Shown here piece by piece: positions 5,931-8,749 of a stretch of 8,749 nt of DNA. This stretch comes from Chromatiales bacterium (lineage in GTDB: Bacteria; Pseudomonadota; Gammaproteobacteria; SZUA-152): assembly GCA_026999335.1 (NCBI GenBank), contig JALTPW010000739.1, forward strand, positions 1 to 8,749, read 5' to 3'. Each line of letters begins with the position of its first letter. Position 1 is the first letter of the stretch. Made by a program: the position numbers and the translations under genes. The notes beneath the pieces were generated by a model. The model saw only the letters and a list, made by a program, of their open reading frames with translations. It had not been told where the DNA came from and did not search any database.

Positions 5931-6071
5931 AAATAGGCCAAATATGTTTCATGCAATCTGTTGATAATAAAATCATTTCCATGAACCAGGGGCGCGTTGT
6001 GGGGTATCTTTCTTCAGAATGCTTTTCGACGAAAATTGCTTCACTGCTTTCGAGTCCATAAAGGTGCCAAT

Positions 6072-7094
6072 ATGAGTCATGACTTAACCAATTCAATGGT
6101 GGCCAGGCAAAATGTGTTGAATAACCGTTATGCCCTGGAAAAACTGGAGGAGCATCTGGCGCTTGGGGGGCTACTGTTTGAGGATGAAGTCATTTTTACC
6201 AAGTCTCAGGTTGCGGAGCTTCTGGCGGTTGATGAGCGCACCATAGATCGTTATTTGACCCGATATGGCGATGAGGTTCGGGCGAATGGCTACCGCATAC
6301 TCAAGGGAAATGCCTTGAGAAACATAAAGTTAGCTTATGTTGACGACACGAATGTCGTCGACATCATTGATCCCAAAGCCCCTTCGGTTGGTGTGCTTTC
6401 TTTCCGGGCAGTGTTAAATGTTGCCATGCTGGTTACAGAAAGTGAGCGGGCAAAAGCCATTCGTAGCCGGATGTTGGATATCGTGATCGATGTAGTCGCG
6501 GAAAAAGCGGGTGGGCATACACGGTTTATCAATCAACGGGATCAGGATTATTTGCCCGCCGCCTACATGGAAGACAGCTATCGTAAGCAATTCACTGATG
6601 CCCTGAGGGATTATCTTGCGATGGGAAACCATAAATACGCGGTGTACACAGACAAGATTTATCAGGCTGTTTTTTGTGAAAAAGCGCTTGAATACAAAAA
6701 AATATTGAAGCTGGCAAAAAATGATAAAACACGCGACACCATGTATGCCGAGGTACTCAAGGCAATAGCGAGCTTTGAGCATGGGCTGGCGGTGCAAATG
6801 CGTGAAAAATATGACCAACTTGGCAGAAAACTCAAACCTCGTGAGCTGGATGAAATATTGGACACGGCAGAGAATAACCCATTTCTGAAGCCTGCTATTG
6901 AAGACGCGAGGGTGAGAATGGCCAGCCGTGATCTTGGGTTTCGCGATGTCTTGCACGAAAAGCTGGAACACTATATTCAAACCATACCGGAAGGGGATTT
7001 CGAAAGATTTCTGGGTGAAAAAACAAAATCTCTTGAAGAGCAGCTTTCTGATACAAAAACCTTGCAAGTGCTAAAACGTTTGAAGGATCGTTAA
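6072..7094 (+). CDS. Helix-turn-helix DNA-binding protein, putative antitoxin/regulator of Doc partner
   Basis: A complete 340-aa protein. ATG at 6072 has AAGGTG six bases before it; an upstream in-frame extension of 25 codons lacks such a site. Residues 41-75 (FTKSQVAELLAVDERTIDRY and on) form a clear helix-turn-helix with a following GYRILKG wing, in the manner of RhuM-like phage and virulence proteins. The middle, SFRAVLNVAMLVTESERAKA (110-129), RSRMLDIVIDVVAEKAGG (131-148), and the stretch from FINQRDQDY (152) to YTDKIYQAVF (182-191), is a conserved alpha-helical block. The C-terminus (SRDLGFRDVLHE, ERFLGEKTKSLEEQL, LKRLKDR) looks coiled-coil. I recognise it as the family often annotated only as DNA-binding protein next to Doc toxins in type I restriction loci. 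It ends one base before the doc start, so the pair is co-transcribed. Its base composition is AT-richer than proS. Function as antitoxin is inferred from position. Confidence 0.85.
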   Translation: MSHDLTNSMVARQNVLNNRYALEKLEEHLALGGLLFEDEVIFTKSQVAELLAVDERTIDRYLTRYGDEVRANGYRILKGNALRNIKLAYVDDTNVVDIIDPKAPSVGVLSFRAVLNVAMLVTESERAKAIRSRMLDIVIDVVAEKAGGHTRFINQRDQDYLPAAYMEDSYRKQFTDALRDYLAMGNHKYAVYTDKIYQAVFCEKALEYKKILKLAKNDKTRDTMYAEVLKAIASFEHGLAVQMREKYDQLGRKLKPRELDEILDTAENNPFLKPAIEDARVRMASRDLGFRDVLHEKLEHYIQTIPEGDFERFLGEKTKSLEEQLSDTKTLQVLKRLKDR

Positions 7095-7095
7095 T

Positions 7096-7542
7096 GTGAA
7101 TGGCTTGATCCTTTATTTTGACGTTATTCATGCGGTACGGGTGCATGACTGGATTATTGAACATTCGGGCGGGCTATCTGGTACAAAGGATTTGGGTCAG
7201 TTAGATAGTGTTCTGGAGCATATACAAAATGATTTGTACTACCCGAGCTTTGAAGAAAAGCTGTGTCATCTGGTTTTTTCCATCAACAAGTTTCACGCCT
7301 TCAATGATGGAAATAAGCGCTCAAGCTTGACTCTGGGCGCTTATTTTCTGGAATTGAATGGTTATGATTACTGTGTGAAGGCATTTGTTCAGGAAATGGA
7401 AAATATTGTGGTGTGGCTGGCAGAGGACAAGGTTTCAAAAGCGTTGTTGTTGAAGATTGTGACTTCATTGATTATGGAAGACGGATTTTCAGAGAAACTA
7501 AAGTTGGAAATACTGGAAGCAGTTAGTGCTCATGATAGCTGA
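7096..7542 (+). CDS. doc: Doc-type Fic-fold toxin (death-on-curing family)
   Basis: A complete 148-aa Fic/Doc protein. The active-site loop HAFNDGNKRSSL (67-78) follows the helix EEKLCHLVFSINKF, and the N-terminal GLSGTKDLGQLDSVL (26-40) is the usual Doc family feature. AMP-transferring Fic enzymes have HxFx(D/E)GNGRxxR; here Lys74 replaces the Gly and no second Arg follows, the pattern of phage P1 Doc (HIFNDANKR), which phosphorylates EF-Tu. I therefore infer a kinase-type toxin that stops translation. Start is GTG at 7096, one base after the stop of the HTH gene, with GAAGGA at 7082-7087 as ribosome site. Its end overlaps the hsdR start by 11 bases. No small Phd-like antitoxin gene is present; the 340-aa HTH protein is the only candidate partner. 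Confidence 0.92.
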   Translation: MNGLILYFDVIHAVRVHDWIIEHSGGLSGTKDLGQLDSVLEHIQNDLYYPSFEEKLCHLVFSINKFHAFNDGNKRSSLTLGAYFLELNGYDYCVKAFVQEMENIVVWLAEDKVSKALLLKIVTSLIMEDGFSEKLKLEILEAVSAHDS

Positions 7543-8514
7543 AGACCAACTCGAACAACTCTGCCTCTCGTGGTTCCAGGAGGGCGGCTTCGAATACGTT
7601 TATGGGCCGGATATTTCCCCCGATGGCAATGCGCCGGAACGATCAGATTACCGGCAGGTGGTGCTGGCCGGTCGTTTGATGGATGCCATAAAACGCATCA
7701 ATCCCCACCTTCCACAAAACGCCCTCGAAGAGGCCGCGCATAGTGTCACCAAGCCCGACCACCCCTCCCTGATTCACAACAACCGCGCCTTTCATCGCCT
7801 GTTGATCGATGGTGTCAAGATTGAATACACACCCTCGGTTTCTCTCCCGGAAGGAGAAAGAGGTAAAAAAACCGATCACGTCCAGCTCATCGATTTTGAA
7901 AACCCGCACAACAACCAGTTTCTGGTGGTCAATCAGTTCACGGTGCTTGGCAGCAAGATGAACCGCCGCCCGGATGTGGTGGTGTTTATCAACGGTCTGC
8001 CCATGGCCGTGATCGAACTCAAGATCCGGCCGATGAAAACGCCGATGTGTGGGATGCCTATAATCAGATTCAGACCTACAAGGAAGAGATTCCGGAGATG
8101 AAGTCCGCGCCCGTACCCGCAATAATGTGATGCAGGAAAAGAAATACGGTGACCGTCTGCTGGCAACCCTGCGCAAATATCACAACCGTGCCATCGAGAC
8201 CGCTCAGGTCATCGAAGAACTCATCGACATGGCCAAGGACTTTCAAGAAGCCATGAAACGGGAAGAGGCCCTGGGCCTCAATCCCGACGAACTGGCTTTT
8301 TATGATGCTCTGGCCAACAACGAAAGCGCCGTGCGTGAGCTGGGCGATGAGGTTCTCAAAAAGATCGCCTATGAACTGACCGAGAAGCTTCGCAAAAGCA
8401 CCACGTCGATTGGCTGGTGCGTGACAGCGTGCGCGCCAGGATCAGGAATCTGGTGCGGGTTCTTCTGCGTCGTTACAAGTACCCGCCGGACAAAATGCCG
8501 GAAGAGAGTCAAGA
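7532..8514 (+). pseudogene. hsdR: Type I restriction endonuclease subunit R, deleted and frameshifted (second copy)
   Basis: Starts at ATG 7532, inside the doc 3' end. The N-terminal part is intact to the nuclease core: AEDQLEQLCLSWFQEGGFEY, then NALEEAAHSV, QLIDFENPHNNQFLVVNQF, and NRRPDVVVFINGLPMAVIEL followed by K, the PD-(D/E)xK site. One A is missing at about 8023 (family NPADEN reads IRP), shifting the frame; the other frame continues DPADENADVWDAYNQIQTYK, EEIPE. At about 8097 everything from there through the helicase/translocase motor is deleted, and the frame jumps to the C-terminal helical domain: RARTRNNVMQEKKYGDRL, LRKYHNRAIETAQVIEEL, DELAFYDALANNESAVRELG. A second missing base (C, about 8402) shifts to DWLVRDSVRARIRNLVRVLL, PPDKMPEESQE. 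About 330 of some 1000 codons remain. The first open frame alone is a 189-residue nuclease-domain protein. Confidence 0.92.
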
Positions 8515-8588
8515 GGGTCAGTTCTCGCATTATAACATTTGTAATTTATAAACATTATCACTGAATGTTACAATGCGAGAACTGACCC
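8515..8588. mobile_element. MITE/REP-like 74-bp palindrome abutting the hsdR remnant
   Basis: Arms 8515-8539 and 8564-8588 (25 bp each, one mismatch at 8532/8571) begin GGGTCAGTTCTCGCATT and end with its complement; the loop is 24 nt and AT-rich. The GGGTCA...TGACCC ends resemble palindromes mobilised by REP-associated tyrosine transposases (RAYTs) in gammaproteobacteria. No transposase is in the window. The HsdR-like coding stops being recognisable exactly at the left arm, so the element probably inserted at, or deleted into, the hsdR 3' end. Confidence 0.7.
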
Positions 8589-8648
8589 CGCTCCCTCGAT
8601 CAAGCGGGAATACATGCACCTCATCGAGGCCGGGTAACCGGTCTCAAT

Positions 8649-8672
8649 GCCAGGGCGCTGCCGCGCCCTGGC
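8649..8672 (+). terminator. GC-rich hairpin, probable terminator at the island's right end
   Basis: Perfect 10-bp arms GCCAGGGCGC (8649-8658) and GCGCCCTGGC (8663-8672) with a 4-nt loop, followed by TTATTAG. The stem is very stable; the T-run is weak, so termination may be inefficient. It lies 12 bases after a TAA (8635-8637) that closes a short coding-like stretch, IKREYMHLIEAG, which I cannot assign. The remaining sequence to 8749 shows no gene. Confidence 0.6.
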
Positions 8673-8749
8673 TTATTAGCCGCTAAAAGAAAAACATAAC
8701 CACTTGACGGCAAAGGCCAAATAGGTGAAAAAGGGCGGTATGATCGCTG

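Larger units (their letters stand above)
5674..6071. other. Junction and AT-rich regulatory gap upstream of the HTH-Doc pair
   Basis: The first part (to about 5820) holds broken coding-like sequence: a possible start MTGSDNSIDFTS at 5704 which, with a frame change, continues RPWWAIFYQAEDGQTHIKC. I do not recognise it. From 5820 the sequence turns AT-rich and carries two perfect palindromes (5828-5852 and 5902-5930). The start codon of the HTH protein follows at 6072. A promoter for the pair is expected here, but I could not place one with confidence. Confidence 0.5.

Noticed and set aside
5997..6071. An upstream in-frame extension of 25 codons for the HTH protein.
   Set aside because: The ATG at 6072 has a well-placed AAGGTG, and the extra residues (WGIFLQNAFRRKLLHC) do not look like part of the domain.
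5830..6096. An 88-codon minus-strand open frame (starting MNWLSHDSYWHLYG) opposite the gap upstream of the HTH gene.
   Set aside because: It overlaps the HTH start on the other strand, runs across both perfect palindromes, and resembles no family I know. A chance frame in AT-rich sequence is more likely.
7465..7482. SLIMED near the Doc C-terminus, similar to the (S/T)xxxE(G/N) inhibitory motif of Fic proteins.
   Set aside because: The residue after Glu is Asp, not Gly or Asn, and Doc-type toxins do not normally carry the self-inhibiting helix.
8704..8744. TTGACG (8704) and TATGAT (8739) as a promoter for a gene beyond the window.
   Set aside because: The 29-bp spacing is far too long for a sigma70 promoter.
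1..8749. CRISPR arrays, tRNA or rRNA genes, and a transposase or integrase gene.
   Set aside because: I found no regularly spaced repeats, no cloverleaf with a matching anticodon arm, and no open frame on either strand resembling a transposase or integrase.

Overview
The window looks like chromosomal DNA of a gammaproteobacterium. Prolyl-tRNA synthetase is of the long bacterial type with an inserted editing domain, the membrane protein is a YqaA homologue, and the gaps hold short palindromes of the kind found in Pseudomonas and purple-sulfur-type gammaproteobacteria. The genus cannot be fixed from this sequence.

Positions 1-3480 are an ordinary core region on the minus strand. It reads, in transcription order, proS, a secreted lytic transglycosylase, and yqaA. 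The gaps hold at least three families of REP-like palindromes, including four identical 24-bp copies arranged as two inverted pairs on either side of yqaA.

Positions 3480-8600 are a decayed accessory island, mostly read on the plus strand. It begins with a Fic-family pseudogene and a second, diverged copy of the proS leader. A palindrome-rich gap follows, then a small gene of unknown function broken by one missing base. After that come the wrecks of a type I restriction-modification locus: an hsdM 5' fragment, an hsdR 5' fragment, and a second hsdR that has lost its whole motor region and carries two frameshifts. No hsdS is visible.

Between the two hsdR remnants sit two complete, tightly coupled genes: a 340-aa helix-turn-helix protein and a 148-aa Doc-type Fic protein with an intact kinase-type motif. 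They are the only full-length genes in the island. Two perfect palindromes lie upstream of them. The simplest reading is a toxin-antitoxin-like cassette that was once carried inside the restriction operon and has been kept while the restriction genes decayed. That functional pairing is inference.

The window ends with a 74-bp MITE/REP-like palindrome abutting the hsdR remnant, then a strong GC-rich hairpin that probably terminates transcription.
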